A DNA stretch of 64,000 nucleotides, taken from assembly GCA_902627495.1 (NCBI GenBank), contig CACOJS010000002.1, forward strand, positions 1 through 64,000, given 5' to 3'. Source of the stretch: Hydrogenophilales bacterium (GTDB lineage Bacteria > Pseudomonadota > Gammaproteobacteria > Burkholderiales > Eutrophovitaceae). Positions 37,046-46,600 of the stretch are shown here, one piece after another. Positions within the stretch are counted from its first letter, which is position 1. Each line of letters begins with the position of its first letter. Position numbers and translations under genes: made by a program. The notes under the pieces are model-generated. The model had not been told where the DNA came from and did not search any database. It saw only the letters and a program-made list of their open reading frames with translations.

Positions 37046-38046
37046 CTATTGTCATACAAAAGGCAGGTATACAGACTTCAGTACAAGACCTTGGCCGTTT
37101 TGGATATGGTAGTATGGGTGTCCAGGTGTCTGGTGCAATGGACTCTTTTTCTTTACAGGTAGCAAATATCCTAGTTGGTAACAAATGTAGTGATCCAGGA
37201 CTGGAAATAGCCATAACCGGTCCTATCTTGAAATTTAAATCAAATGCTATTGTTGCTATTACAGGGGCAAGTTTTGAGTTGATGCTGGATGGTAAGCTAA
37301 TACCTATGTATCGACCAATTTTAGTTTTTGCGGGAAGTAGACTTTCATTTGGGACTAGAAAAAAGGGAGCTAGGGCCTATCTCTCCATTAAGGGAGGATT
37401 TGAAGTTCCTGTGGTACTTGGCAGTAGTTCCACAAACCTCTTGGAGGGGTTTGGTGGTTACTATGGCAGAGTGCTGAAAATTGGAGACGAATTGCATTCA
37501 ATGAATCTAGCAAACCTAAAAATTAGTCAACCTCATAGAGCTGGTAAGATGTTTTACTCGCCCAATTGGGGTGCCCGAAATTTAGTTAGTGAGAGACTAA
37601 AAAATCCGGAGGTTGTAAGATTTATACCCACAGAGTTTTGGAACAAATTACCTTCTCGACAAAAAAAAATATTCACCAGCAATGAATATAAAGTTGCAAA
37701 TGGGTCGAATAGAATGGGCTATCGACTTGAAGGAGGTAATATTGCTGGTGGACTGGGAGATGAATTATCTAGGCCAACTATATTTGGTACTATTCAACTG
37801 CCACCTGATGGCAATCCCATAGTGCTTATGGCTGATTGTCAAACTGTTGGAGGGTATTCAGTTCTGGGTGTTGCTATAACCTACGACCATCTTTTGCTTG
37901 CCCAGTTGGCACCAGGAGACCAAGTTGGCTTTGAGGTTTGTGGACTAGATATGGCACATAGTCTTTTAGCTACCCAAAAGAAATACCTTAGAGAATTGAG
38001 TATGACTATAAAAAATCAGAAGTTCTGGCATGAAGAAATTTATTGA
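37042..38046 (+). CDS. pxpC: 5-oxoprolinase subunit C (KipA / allophanate hydrolase subunit 2 family)
   Basis: Biotin-dependent-carboxyltransferase-like subunit of 334 residues that works with PxpB. The N-terminus MTIVIQKAGIQTSVQDLGRF and the segments GVQVSGAMDSFSLQVANIL, GSSSTNLLEGFGG and SNRMGYRLEGG are characteristic. The start overlaps the pxpB stop as ATGA. It overlaps pxpA by 17 bp, so the three products are likely made in fixed ratio. Confidence 0.92.
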   Translation: MTIVIQKAGIQTSVQDLGRFGYGSMGVQVSGAMDSFSLQVANILVGNKCSDPGLEIAITGPILKFKSNAIVAITGASFELMLDGKLIPMYRPILVFAGSRLSFGTRKKGARAYLSIKGGFEVPVVLGSSSTNLLEGFGGYYGRVLKIGDELHSMNLANLKISQPHRAGKMFYSPNWGARNLVSERLKNPEVVRFIPTEFWNKLPSRQKKIFTSNEYKVANGSNRMGYRLEGGNIAGGLGDELSRPTIFGTIQLPPDGNPIVLMADCQTVGGYSVLGVAITYDHLLLAQLAPGDQVGFEVCGLDMAHSLLATQKKYLRELSMTIKNQKFWHEEIY

Positions 38047-38803
38047 CCTTAATTGCGATGTTGGGGAGCACGAGGATCACAGAGGATTTTCTTCCATTGC
38101 CAAAATTTTGCCGTATATTAGTTCTGGTAATGTGGCATGTGGTTTCCATGCAGGATCAGCTAGTATTATGAGAGAGACTATGGATGCACTGTTATCTCAC
38201 GGTATTGCTTTAGGAGCTCATCCTTCTTTTGCGGACAGAAAGAATTTCGGGCGCAAAGAAATGATTGTTCCTCCGAAGGTGGTTTATTATGATGTTATAT
38301 ATCAGGTTTCAGCTGCTTCAGCAATTGCTCGGTCAGCTGGTGGTCGGCTTACACACGTTAAACCTCATGGTGCTCTGTACAATATGGCAGCCCGACAAAT
38401 AGAACTTGCCGAGGCCATAGTGCATGCTATAAGAGATTTTGATAAAAACCTTGTTGTATACGGATTGTCGGGCTCGCTATTGGTTCAATACGGAAGAAGC
38501 CTGGGATTAAAGTGTTTAGCTGAGGTTTTTGCAGATAGAACCTATACGGAAGATGGTTCACTTACTCCGAGAGATGAGCCAGGTGCCTTAATCATAGATG
38601 TTGAGGCCTGTGTAACGCAAATCTTGAATCTTGTGCGCTTTGGTTTTGTATTATCCACCTCCGGTAAGAAGATCCAGTTGGAGGCAGATACGATATGCCT
38701 GCATGGTGATAACAGTAACGCTCCAATTTTTGCCCAAAGGTTAAGTCAAGAGTTAGAAAAAGTAGGGGTTCAGGTATCTGCTACAGTGGATAACAATCTA
38801 TAA
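38030..38803 (+). CDS. pxpA: 5-oxoprolinase subunit A (LamB/YcsF family)
   Basis: Catalytic-partner subunit of 257 residues. It starts KKFIDLNCDVGEHEDHRGFS and contains SGNVACGFHAGSASIMRETM and GAHPSFADRKNFGR, the standard LamB/YcsF segments, then THVKPHGALYN and EVFADRTYTEDGSLTPR. With pxpB and pxpC it completes a B-C-A operon for recycling 5-oxoproline, which forms spontaneously from glutamine and glutamate. Confidence 0.94.
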   Translation: MKKFIDLNCDVGEHEDHRGFSSIAKILPYISSGNVACGFHAGSASIMRETMDALLSHGIALGAHPSFADRKNFGRKEMIVPPKVVYYDVIYQVSAASAIARSAGGRLTHVKPHGALYNMAARQIELAEAIVHAIRDFDKNLVVYGLSGSLLVQYGRSLGLKCLAEVFADRTYTEDGSLTPRDEPGALIIDVEACVTQILNLVRFGFVLSTSGKKIQLEADTICLHGDNSNAPIFAQRLSQELEKVGVQVSATVDNNL

Positions 38804-38940
38804 AATATTGTTTTTTCAGTTTTATTTTTAATTCGCCTGGCATTTTGAAAATAAGCTGACTAAACGTAACCTTGCTTACTATAAGCTAAGCAATTAAAAT
38901 AGAGGTCTCGTTATTATCATATTCACAAGGAATACCTATA

Positions 38941-39711
38941 TTGAAAACCTTAGACCTTCGAGTACTCGTGATTCTTTTTCTCCTTTTTTCGCTTGCCCTA
39001 GCTCAGAAAAGCTTTGGCCAAAAAACTAAACAAATTGACCCCAGTGATTTCGTAACACAATTTGGTCTAAAGAACGAATGGACTGATAAACAAGGGGGTG
39101 GGTATAAAAACAGATTGGTGCCTCGCTTTGAGTATGCGGCTAGTGCTGATTTGGCCTTTAGGTTTGAATTACCTGTAGTTGCTAATAATGTTCATACTGT
39201 AGGTTATGATACCGATTTTGGTGTGGGTGATTTATCTACTCAAATTCGATGGAGAATAAAAAAGTCGCAAGGTTTCAAATTGATTACCGGCTTAGGGGTT
39301 ACTTGGGATACAGGTAGTGAGGATATTCTTGGGGGTGGAAAACAAGTGCTGAAACCTTTTCTTTTTGCCTCCGTTCGTTTGAAGCAATATAAAATTATGA
39401 TGTTCCCATATTTGCAGTATGACCATTCGGTTAAAAAAGATACCGGAGATTCAGATACTCGATTATTAATGTTTTCCCCAATAGTTTTTAAGATGCTTCC
39501 TAACAAATATTACACCATGGTTTTCCCAACCATATTTGTCAATCACAGTATGAATGATAAAGTGGGTGCGAAAATAGAGATTGAGGGTGGAAAGTTTGTT
39601 CGAAAGAGCACTATGGCTTACATTACTCCAGGTTTTGGGGTGCATAGCGATGTTCTCCCGCAAATTTACAACTGGCGAGTGATCGTTGGTGTGAGGCATT
39701 TTTTCAAATAG
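38941..39711 (+). CDS. Putative outer-membrane beta-barrel protein
   Basis: A 256-residue protein with a signal peptide (VLVILFLLFSLALAQKSFG) and alternating hydrophobic strands rich in aromatic residues, ending in VRHFFK, which resembles a membrane-strand terminus. It resembles the MetA-pathway-of-phenol-degradation / transporter-like barrel group, but that is a judgement of style. The TTG start at 38941 has AAGGAA nine bases upstream. Not clearly in an operon with pxpA (137-bp gap) but possibly with the next gene, 21 bp away. Confidence 0.65.
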   Translation: MKTLDLRVLVILFLLFSLALAQKSFGQKTKQIDPSDFVTQFGLKNEWTDKQGGGYKNRLVPRFEYAASADLAFRFELPVVANNVHTVGYDTDFGVGDLSTQIRWRIKKSQGFKLITGLGVTWDTGSEDILGGGKQVLKPFLFASVRLKQYKIMMFPYLQYDHSVKKDTGDSDTRLLMFSPIVFKMLPNKYYTMVFPTIFVNHSMNDKVGAKIEIEGGKFVRKSTMAYITPGFGVHSDVLPQIYNWRVIVGVRHFFK

Positions 39712-39732
39712 CTCAAAATAAGTCGCTTTATA

Positions 39733-40512
39733 ATGAACAGTAATCCTAGAAAAAGAAATTTTGGAGCCCTAATCATTGGTGATGAAATTCTTACGGGTAA
39801 ACGCAAAGACAAACACTTTGAAAAACTGATTAATCTTTTAGGTGCTCGGGGTATTGATTTGAGTTGGAGTATGTACATTCCAGATGATCCTATTTTTATC
39901 CAAACAGTTCTCTCGAGCACCATGAATCGAGATGACGTTGTCTTTTCCTTCGGAGGAATAGGTGCAACTCCAGATGATCATACCCGGGGGAGTGCTGCTG
40001 CAGCCGTAGGGGTACCGCTAGAATTGCATCCGGATGCAAAAAAAGAAATCGAAGGAGTTTTTGGAAATGATGCCTATCCCAAACGTATCCTAATGGGTAT
40101 TTTTCCAAAAGGATGCAGTATTATTCCCAATCCTTATAATCGAATCCCCGGTTTCACACTAGGTACACATCATTTTTTACCAGGGTTTCCAGTGATGGCT
40201 TGGCCCATGGTCGAATGGCTGCTGGATACTGAGTATGCAAGCCAGCATTTCCTGTCGAAATATGAAGCTCACTCTATCATTGTTTACGATGCAGGGGAGA
40301 GTCAGTTAATAGATTTAATGAATGAATTTGGAAAAATCTACCCAGGATATAAAATATTTAGCTTACCAACTTTGAGTAAGTCAGGCAGACGTATCGAACT
40401 CGGTTTTCGAGGGCCGCAAAAAGGAGCTGGGACTGCACTAGCATTTCTAAAAAATGGGGTGGACAAGCTAGGGTTTAAATGGAAGGGTTTAAACGGAGAC
40501 TCAAAGCTTTAG
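39733..40512 (+). CDS. Competence/damage-inducible protein A-type (MoaB/Mog domain) protein
   Basis: A 259-residue protein with the molybdopterin-binding fold used by CinA: FGALIIGDEILTGKRKDKHF at the start and FSFGGIGATPDDHTRGSAAAAVG around residues 74-98. The C-terminal nicotinamide-nucleotide amidase domain of full CinA is absent; in its place is a roughly 120-residue second half ending in a short helix. By family it may be an ADP-ribose pyrophosphatase-like enzyme; function is not certain. It overlaps the end of the convergent gluQ by 12 bp. Confidence 0.82.
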   Translation: MNSNPRKRNFGALIIGDEILTGKRKDKHFEKLINLLGARGIDLSWSMYIPDDPIFIQTVLSSTMNRDDVVFSFGGIGATPDDHTRGSAAAAVGVPLELHPDAKKEIEGVFGNDAYPKRILMGIFPKGCSIIPNPYNRIPGFTLGTHHFLPGFPVMAWPMVEWLLDTEYASQHFLSKYEAHSIIVYDAGESQLIDLMNEFGKIYPGYKIFSLPTLSKSGRRIELGFRGPQKGAGTALAFLKNGVDKLGFKWKGLNGDSKL

Positions 40513-41391
40513 TTTGCTAACAGGGGGCAACAGCTTCCGGTCCCAGTTGTGTGCAGCCCACTGCAATATATCAGCTAAAGTACAGCCATTTAACTCTGAG
40601 GGAGGGCTTTGATTCAATTTGTTTAGAATTCTCCACACGGTTGGTGATGGTGCGAGTATGTCAACGGGGTTATCGGAATTTTGCTTTGACAACTTCTCTC
40701 CTCTACTGTTGACAACTAGCGGCAAGTGCAAGTAATTAGTAGGGTGGAACTTTAGGGCATCAGTGATGCAGATTTGTTTCAATGTCGACGGGAGGAGGTC
40801 GGCTCCCCTAATAACATCAGTGATTCCCATTGAGTGGTCGTCTATCACATTAGCTAGATGGTATGAGAACACCTCGTCTGCTCGTTGGAGTACAAAATCT
40901 CCAACTTCAGTTTTAGCCTTGGCTTCGATTAGCCCCTGTAAATTATCGGTGAACTTTATGGAATCCTGTTGTAAACGAAATCGTGTGGCTGCCGGTTTTT
41001 TCTCTGGTGTCGTATTTCTGCAGGTTCCGCTATAAATCGGACCATCAATGCCCATGAATCTACTATTTCTAATGATATCTTTTCGACTGCAAGTACAGAA
41101 ATAGGTTCTTCGTGCTATTTTTAAGGTGTTCATAGCCTCAGTGTAAGCTTCGGTACGGCGGCTTTGGTAAACAATATCTCTATCCCAGAATAGACCAAAT
41201 CTCTCTAGAGTTTTTAGAATACTATTGATAGCACCCTTTCGCACTCTGGGGGGGTCTAGGTCGTCTATTCTAAGTAACCATTCCCCGCCTTTTGATCGAG
41301 CATCACACCAGCTTCCTACCGCAGTTAATAGAGAGCCGATGTGAAGAGGTCCTGATGGGCTAGGTGCGAAGCGCCCACGATAAAACTTCAT
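40501..41391 (-). CDS. gluQ: Glutamyl-Q tRNA(Asp) synthetase
   Basis: Truncated GluRS paralogue of 296 residues that attaches glutamate to queuosine in tRNA-Asp. The HIGH-like motif is APSPSGPLHIGSLLTAVGSW and the KMSKS-like motif is GEKLSKQN. The zinc-site region shows CTCSRKDI followed by YSGTCR, as in E. coli GluQ-RS. No anticodon-binding domain is present, as expected. The ATG overlaps the stop of the DUF2069 gene by 4 bp, so wrbA-DUF2069-gluQ are probably one unit with proS. Confidence 0.93.
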   Translation of the reverse strand: MKFYRGRFAPSPSGPLHIGSLLTAVGSWCDARSKGGEWLLRIDDLDPPRVRKGAINSILKTLERFGLFWDRDIVYQSRRTEAYTEAMNTLKIARRTYFCTCSRKDIIRNSRFMGIDGPIYSGTCRNTTPEKKPAATRFRLQQDSIKFTDNLQGLIEAKAKTEVGDFVLQRADEVFSYHLANVIDDHSMGITDVIRGADLLPSTLKQICITDALKFHPTNYLHLPLVVNSRGEKLSKQNSDNPVDILAPSPTVWRILNKLNQSPPSELNGCTLADILQWAAHNWDRKLLPPVSKLKL

Positions 41392-41726
41392 TTTTTTCGT
41401 TTAGTTCTAACAAAAAAAATTGTTGAAATAAAAAAAATACAAGTGCCAAATATCTCTAAGATAGCTAAGAATTGGCTGGTGCCTTTTTCTGTGGTGACTC
41501 TCACCAGCCCTTCAGTGAGATATAGCATTGACATCATAGATGCCCATTGGTAGGTATATATTTTTTTTCTCAGCAAACCAGGCAGTGCCACAAGCAAAGG
41601 TAGTATTTTTAATACCAACCATGAGCCACCTGGCCTCAGGGGAGCCAATACTAATTCCCAGAGAACTCCCAGGAAAACCAATGAAATGGCACTACCGCAA
41701 GAAAAAAGATAGAGATAACGGTTCAT
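41388..41726 (-). CDS. DUF2069 membrane protein
   Basis: A 112-residue protein with four predicted helices, matching the DUF2069 family in length and in the pattern LWELVLAPLRPGGSWLVLKILPLLVALPGLL plus MSMLYLTEGLVR (given by pieces). The function is unknown. Pairing with wrbA, whose stop lies 6 bp upstream, is widespread in beta- and gammaproteobacteria. Confidence 0.88.
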   Translation of the reverse strand: MNRYLYLFSCGSAISLVFLGVLWELVLAPLRPGGSWLVLKILPLLVALPGLLRKKIYTYQWASMMSMLYLTEGLVRVTTEKGTSQFLAILEIFGTCIFFISTIFFVRTKRKK

Positions 41727-41732
41727 AACTAA

Positions 41733-42335
41733 TCATTGTTTCCGTGAATTAAGTTTTATAGAGATCTGTGCCAGTCTTTTTCCTTGGGCTATACAAATTT
41801 TTCTCTCATCTGGTGAAATCGATAACTCAGAATCTGCACCTGAATGATGACTAGCTCCATACGGTGTCCCTCCAGACTTAGTTTTAGATAGCTCTGTGAC
41901 ACTATAGGGGATTCCTACAATTATCATTCCATGATGCAGTAGCGGTAACATCATCGATATTAAGGTGGTTTCGTGACCACCGTGCAACGAGCCTGCCGAG
42001 GTGAATACTGAAGCAGGTTTCCCTGTTAGAGAACCTCTCATCCATTCCCCCCCTAAACTGTCAATGAAATATTTCATTGGGGCAGCCATGTTGCCAAACC
42101 TTGTCGGACTACCAATCGCCATGCCAATACATTGTTCGATATCAGTATTTGTTACATAAGGAGTGCCAGTTTCTGCTAGTATAGGTTCGTGTTTTTCAGT
42201 CGATGCAGAGATCTTTCGAACAGTCCTAATCCTCGAGGATACCCCTGGTACTGCATCAATTCCTCGGGCAACCAACTGAGCCATTTCTCCCACCGAGCCG
42301 GAACTTGTGTAATAAAGCACTAAGATCTCAGGCAT
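41733..42335 (-). CDS. wrbA: NAD(P)H:quinone oxidoreductase, WrbA type
   Basis: Flavodoxin-like FMN protein of 200 residues that reduces quinones by two electrons. The FMN phosphate loop is YYTSSGSVGEMAQ, and GSPTRFGNMAAPMKYFIDSLGG and FTSAGSLHGGHETTLISMM are the WrbA segments. The start overlaps the proS stop by eight bases. Confidence 0.94.
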   Translation of the reverse strand: MPEILVLYYTSSGSVGEMAQLVARGIDAVPGVSSRIRTVRKISASTEKHEPILAETGTPYVTNTDIEQCIGMAIGSPTRFGNMAAPMKYFIDSLGGEWMRGSLTGKPASVFTSAGSLHGGHETTLISMMLPLLHHGMIIVGIPYSVTELSKTKSGGTPYGASHHSGADSELSISPDERKICIAQGKRLAQISIKLNSRKQ

Positions 42336-44064
42336 TATTTTCTATGTTGAGAATTTGTTCACAGATTTGATTCACTTTTAGTTGCATTTCATTTTCCAAA
42401 GGAACAAGAGGAATATGGTCAGCCCGGGATTGCATATCAACTTTACCATCTTGCAATGTTCGTTCACCAATAGTAATCCTGTAAGGAATGCCGATGAGGT
42501 CAAGATCAGAAAACATCACACCTGGTCTTTCATCGCGGTCATCAAGCAAGACGTCGATACCTGCTTGTTCAAGTTCATTATGGATGTCCATTGCTGTCTG
42601 CTTGACCTCTGGATTTTTATTAAAACCGATTGTCGCTATCGCGACTTGAAAGGGAGCGAGGGGTATTGGCCAAACGATGCCTCTATCATCATGATTTTGT
42701 TCGATTGCAGCCGCGACTATTCTGGAAATTCCAATTCCATAGCAGCCCATATTAAAGAGTTCTTGTTTACCATTTTTATCTACAAAATGAGCATTCATTT
42801 TATCGGCGTAGGTTTTCTTTAATTGAAAAATGTGACCAACCTCAATACCTCTACAAAGTTTGAGTGGAGCACTACCACTAGGGTCCATATCACCTTCCAC
42901 TACATTACGTATGTCCTTAATTGTCAGGGGCTCTGGTAGATCACGGTAAAAATTCACACCAGTTAGATGGAAACCTTCCTCGTTAGCCCCACAAACATAA
43001 TCTGACATTTGTACAACACTTTGGTCAACAATAAGCTCTATGTTTGACGGGATATTTACTGGACCAATATACCCTGCTGGACACCCCATTAAACTTGTTA
43101 TTTCTTCTTGTGATGCAAACCGAAATTTCCGGGTCGCAAAAAGCTTTGAAGCTTTAGTCTCATTTAGTGTGTGGTCTCCACGAAGTAGCAACAAATGTGG
43201 TTTCGAGTCGGTAATAATCAAAAGTGATTTGACTATATTTTCAAGTGGAACACCAAGAAGCTGTGCAATTTTGTCACAAGAGGTGGTTTCTGGAGTTGGT
43301 ACTTTTACCAAGTTTTTTGTCGGGCTTTGTCTTTTTTTTGAGGGAGCACTGCATTGAGCTAGTTCTAAGTTTGCGGCGTAATCACTCTTTGGACAGTAAG
43401 CAATAGTATCTTCTCCAGAATCGGCGAGCACGTGAAATTCATGCGATCCAGAACCTCCAATCGCTCCAGTATCTGCATCAACTGATCTGAAATTCAATCC
43501 AAGCCGTGTAAAAATTCGGGAATATGTTTGGTGCATCTTTTTGTACTCTTTTACCAGGTCACCTTCATTTGCATGAAAGGAATAGCCATCCTTCATTATA
43601 AATTCCCTAGATCTCATGACACCAAAGCGGGGTCGAATTTCATCGCGGAATTTAGTTTGAATTTGATAGAAATGTACCGGCAGATGCTTATATGAGCGAA
43701 TCTCTTGTCTTGCAATGTCTGTTATAACCTCTTCATGGGTTGGGCCAAAGCAATAATCCCGATTATGGCGATCTTGAATCTTTAACATTTGAGGTCCAAA
43801 TTTCTCCCAACGCTCACTTTTTTGCCATAAATCAGCAGGTTGTATAGCTGGCATTAACATTTCAATGGCACCAGCTTTGTTCATTTCGTCTCTTACAATT
43901 GCCTCGATCTTTCTAATAACCCTTAACCCTATTGGCATCCAGGAATACAAGCCGCTCCCAAGTTTTTTGATAAGACCTGCCCTTATCATTAACTTGTGAG
44001 ATACGAGTTCCGCTTCGGAGGGGGCTTCTCGATGGGTTCGTAAGAAAAATTGCGACGCTAACAT
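42328..44064 (-). CDS. proS: Proline--tRNA ligase
   Basis: Class II synthetase of 578 residues in the bacterial (type 1) form. Motif 2 appears as KFRDEIRPRFGVMRSREFIMKD, the editing (INS/YbaK-like) domain occupies about residues 230-400 (LLIITDSKPHLLLLRGDHTLNE), motif 3 is CYGIGISRIVAAAIEQNHD, and the anticodon domain closes the protein. First gene of a minus-strand set proS-wrbA-DUF2069-gluQ, all overlapping or within 6 bp. Confidence 0.97.
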   Translation of the reverse strand: MLASQFFLRTHREAPSEAELVSHKLMIRAGLIKKLGSGLYSWMPIGLRVIRKIEAIVRDEMNKAGAIEMLMPAIQPADLWQKSERWEKFGPQMLKIQDRHNRDYCFGPTHEEVITDIARQEIRSYKHLPVHFYQIQTKFRDEIRPRFGVMRSREFIMKDGYSFHANEGDLVKEYKKMHQTYSRIFTRLGLNFRSVDADTGAIGGSGSHEFHVLADSGEDTIAYCPKSDYAANLELAQCSAPSKKRQSPTKNLVKVPTPETTSCDKIAQLLGVPLENIVKSLLIITDSKPHLLLLRGDHTLNETKASKLFATRKFRFASQEEITSLMGCPAGYIGPVNIPSNIELIVDQSVVQMSDYVCGANEEGFHLTGVNFYRDLPEPLTIKDIRNVVEGDMDPSGSAPLKLCRGIEVGHIFQLKKTYADKMNAHFVDKNGKQELFNMGCYGIGISRIVAAAIEQNHDDRGIVWPIPLAPFQVAIATIGFNKNPEVKQTAMDIHNELEQAGIDVLLDDRDERPGVMFSDLDLIGIPYRITIGERTLQDGKVDMQSRADHIPLVPLENEMQLKVNQICEQILNIENNA

Positions 44065-44145
44065 TAATTTTGTTTTGTAGTGCTGTTAAAACTAGTATTC
44101 TACATATACTTTTGCAAATTTCTTAAAAAAAATAGGTTCATTCCG

Positions 44146-44910
44146 GTGAGAAAGTGGAAATTCAATAGATTTTTTGATTTTGAGCAAACCGTAGAGATAA
44201 GTGAGAAAGGGGGAATTCGGTATCTGCATTTGGGGAGTAAGACCGTCCAGAGTGCTATGCAAATTAACGACCCCAATGAGTTAGTCCTGTCATATACCAG
44301 GGCAATGATGGGTTTTTTGCTTTTTAGACCGGAACCTAAAAGAGTACTAATGATAGGGTTGGGAGGGGGATCATTACCTAAATACTTCTACCACTTCATA
44401 CCGCATAGTGAAATTACTGTTATTGAAAATAGTCAAAAAGTTCTTATGGTGGCTAAAAGACAGTTTTGTGTTCCGGAAAATAATGACCGTTTCAAAATTG
44501 TTGTTGAAGATGGAGTGCTATGGTTATCCAAGAACAAACGGCTTTTCGATGTTATTATGGCTGATGGTTATAATGAATCCAGTCAAGTAGAGTCTTTGGC
44601 AAGCGAAAGTTTTTATTCGGGTCTTCATCAGGCATTATCAAAAGAGGGGGTTCTTGTGGTAAATAGCTGGACAAAAGATGGGCACTTGAAAAAAAATATT
44701 ACCAAACTGAGATCATCATTTACCGAAATAATTCTCATTCCAGCTGAAAGAAGGGGCAATACCGCAATATTAGCTTTTAAGAAGCCCTCGAACCTTTTAG
44801 GTAATTTAGATTTTAAAGAGAGAGCTCGCGTTCTAGACCTGAAATATCGTTTGGGTTTCAATAAAATGTTGACATCCTTAAAGGAAGCGACCCATTATGA
44901 AGACATGTAA
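44146..44910 (+). CDS. Spermidine synthase-like (SpeE-fold) protein
   Basis: A 254-residue Rossmann-fold protein related to polyamine aminopropyltransferases. The nucleotide loop is VLMIGLGGGSLPKYFYHFIP, followed by the acidic ITVIENSQ and by FDVIMADGYNESSQVESLAS. The SpeE gatekeeper pattern (GGGDG and the D-x-x-D/P segment) is altered, so putrescine transfer is doubtful and a methyltransferase-like role is equally possible. The GTG at 44146 is preferred because a GTG at 44080 would leave only 15 bp for the divergent proS promoter; the longer form adds 22 mostly hydrophobic residues. Confidence 0.72.
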   Translation: MRKWKFNRFFDFEQTVEISEKGGIRYLHLGSKTVQSAMQINDPNELVLSYTRAMMGFLLFRPEPKRVLMIGLGGGSLPKYFYHFIPHSEITVIENSQKVLMVAKRQFCVPENNDRFKIVVEDGVLWLSKNKRLFDVIMADGYNESSQVESLASESFYSGLHQALSKEGVLVVNSWTKDGHLKKNITKLRSSFTEIILIPAERRGNTAILAFKKPSNLLGNLDFKERARVLDLKYRLGFNKMLTSLKEATHYEDM

Positions 44911-44966
44911 ATTAACGTACAAGCTTTGAGAGTTTATTATCTGCTAAAGTGTAGAGATTGGTGATT

Positions 44967-45485
44967 ATGATTGATGGGGATGGTTACAGGCCTAATGTTG
45001 GTATTATTCTTTGCAACAAGGCCAACAGAGTATTTTTGGGAAAGAGATTGGGGGAGGAGTCTTGGCAGTTTCCGCAGGGAGGAATCGATCAAGGGGAGTC
45101 TCCAGAGGACGCAATGTTTAGGGAGCTAGAGGAGGAGGTAGGTTTAAAAAAAAGGCATGTCGAGATCTTAGCGAAAACCCAAGATTGGTTGAGGTATGAT
45201 GTACCAGTCAAGTGGATAAAACCTGAAAGGCGGCATATCTATAAAGGGCAAAAGCAAATCTGGTTTTTGCTTAGACTAGTAGGAAAAGATTCAGATGTCT
45301 CTCTAGAGAAAAATAAGTCTCCGGAATTTGATGGTTGGAGATGGGGCGATTACTGGGTTCCACTTAATTCGATTATTAAATTTAAAAGGGAGGTTTATAG
45401 GCATGCCTTAGTTGAGTTAGCACCTCATCTGAAATTACCAGTGGTTGAAGGTTACAAACATGTTCAAAAAGTCAGCGATAATTAA
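44967..45485 (+). CDS. rppH: RNA pyrophosphohydrolase
   Basis: Nudix enzyme of 172 residues that removes pyrophosphate from the 5' end of triphosphorylated mRNA, opening the way to RNase E decay. The Nudix box is [23 protein letters not shown] near residues 36-60; the N-terminus [23 protein letters not shown] is typical. The ATG at 44967 is chosen over a TTG at 44958. The nearness of proS is the betaproteobacterial arrangement. It overlaps the end of the convergent oxidoreductase gene by 4 bp. Confidence 0.93.
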   Translation: MIDGDGYRPNVGIILCNKANRVFLGKRLGEESWQFPQGGIDQGESPEDAMFRELEEEVGLKKRHVEILAKTQDWLRYDVPVKWIKPERRHIYKGQKQIWFLLRLVGKDSDVSLEKNKSPEFDGWRWGDYWVPLNSIIKFKREVYRHALVELAPHLKLPVVEGYKHVQKVSDN

Positions 45486-46492
45486 AGTGTCAGAATTATT
45501 TTTCCGAAATGGTCTCCTGACTCCATTAGCTCATGTGCTGTGCTTGCCTTGTCAAATGGGAAGAGGCAGTCAATTACTGGTCTTATCAATCCTTTCGAGA
45601 ATAATGGCCAGACTTTTTTTTCTAAATTTTTGGCTATAAGTCCTTTAACAATTGTGGATCGCGGGCGAAGAGTCGATCCGGTAATAGAAATCCGCCGTGT
45701 AAGAATATCAGTGAAGTTTATCTCCGATTTTGCTCCTCCTAAAAATGCAATTATTGCCAATCGACCATCATCTGCTAAGCATTTTATCTCGTCTTGAATA
45801 TAGCTCCCGCCAACCATATCAAGTACTACATTTACACCTGATCCTTTAGTTTCTTCAATTATGACTTCACAGAAGTTCTCAGTTTTATAATTTATTGCTC
45901 TTTTTGCACCCAGGTCTTCACATTTTTTACATTTCTCATCCGTTCCTGCTGTGACGTACACTTCACAACCCATCGATTTGGCAAGTTGAATGGCGGTCAC
46001 TCCGATCCCACTACCCCCCCCTTGTACTAATATTCTCTCACCGCTTTGAAGTTTTGCTCGATCAAAAACATTTACCCAGACCGTAAAGTATGTCTCTGGT
46101 AGACTAGCCGCCTCAAGTAGGGACACTCCATCGGGTATTGGCAAACATTGAGTGCCAGGGACGCTGACATATTCGGCATAGCCTCCACCATTTACAAGTG
46201 CACATACCTCGTCCCCAATAACCCATCTATTAGCGGTCGGGTGGACATCGACTATCTGACCTGATACCTCAAGACCAGGAATATCTGAGGCTCCTGGAGG
46301 AGGAGGGTACAGTCCCGACCTTTGCATGAGATCTGGTCGGTTGATCCCGCAGGCAGATATTTTGATAAGCACCTCGTTTTCTTGCAAACGAGGGATCTCT
46401 CGTTCCACCTTTTCCAGAGCCTCAGGCCCTCCAGGGTTACTGATCTGAATAGCAGACATTTTTCTTGGAATACCTTTCATATCATTTTCCAT
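45482..46492 (-). CDS. NAD(P)H quinone oxidoreductase, PIG3/Qor-type MDR
   Basis: Zinc-free medium-chain reductase of 336 residues. The N-terminal GroES-like domain has [30 protein letters not shown] in pieces, and the cofactor loop is [22 protein letters not shown], typical of NADPH-quinone reductases of the TP53I3/PIG3 subfamily. Start alternatives are the ATGs at 46492, 46480 and 46459 ([15 protein letters not shown], where homologues usually begin). The substrate is not known. Confidence 0.88.
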   Translation of the reverse strand: MENDMKGIPRKMSAIQISNPGGPEALEKVEREIPRLQENEVLIKISACGINRPDLMQRSGLYPPPPGASDIPGLEVSGQIVDVHPTANRWVIGDEVCALVNGGGYAEYVSVPGTQCLPIPDGVSLLEAASLPETYFTVWVNVFDRAKLQSGERILVQGGGSGIGVTAIQLAKSMGCEVYVTAGTDEKCKKCEDLGAKRAINYKTENFCEVIIEETKGSGVNVVLDMVGGSYIQDEIKCLADDGRLAIIAFLGGAKSEINFTDILTRRISITGSTLRPRSTIVKGLIAKNLEKKVWPLFSKGLIRPVIDCLFPFDKASTAHELMESGDHFGKIILTL

Positions 46493-46600
46493 TTAATCGC
46501 ACTCTTTGATGTACTATTATTAGATAAAAAAACTTAATTATTTAGATAGGCCGTTGTCTAAAGGCATGATAATCTTAAATCTAACATAACGGGGGAACTT

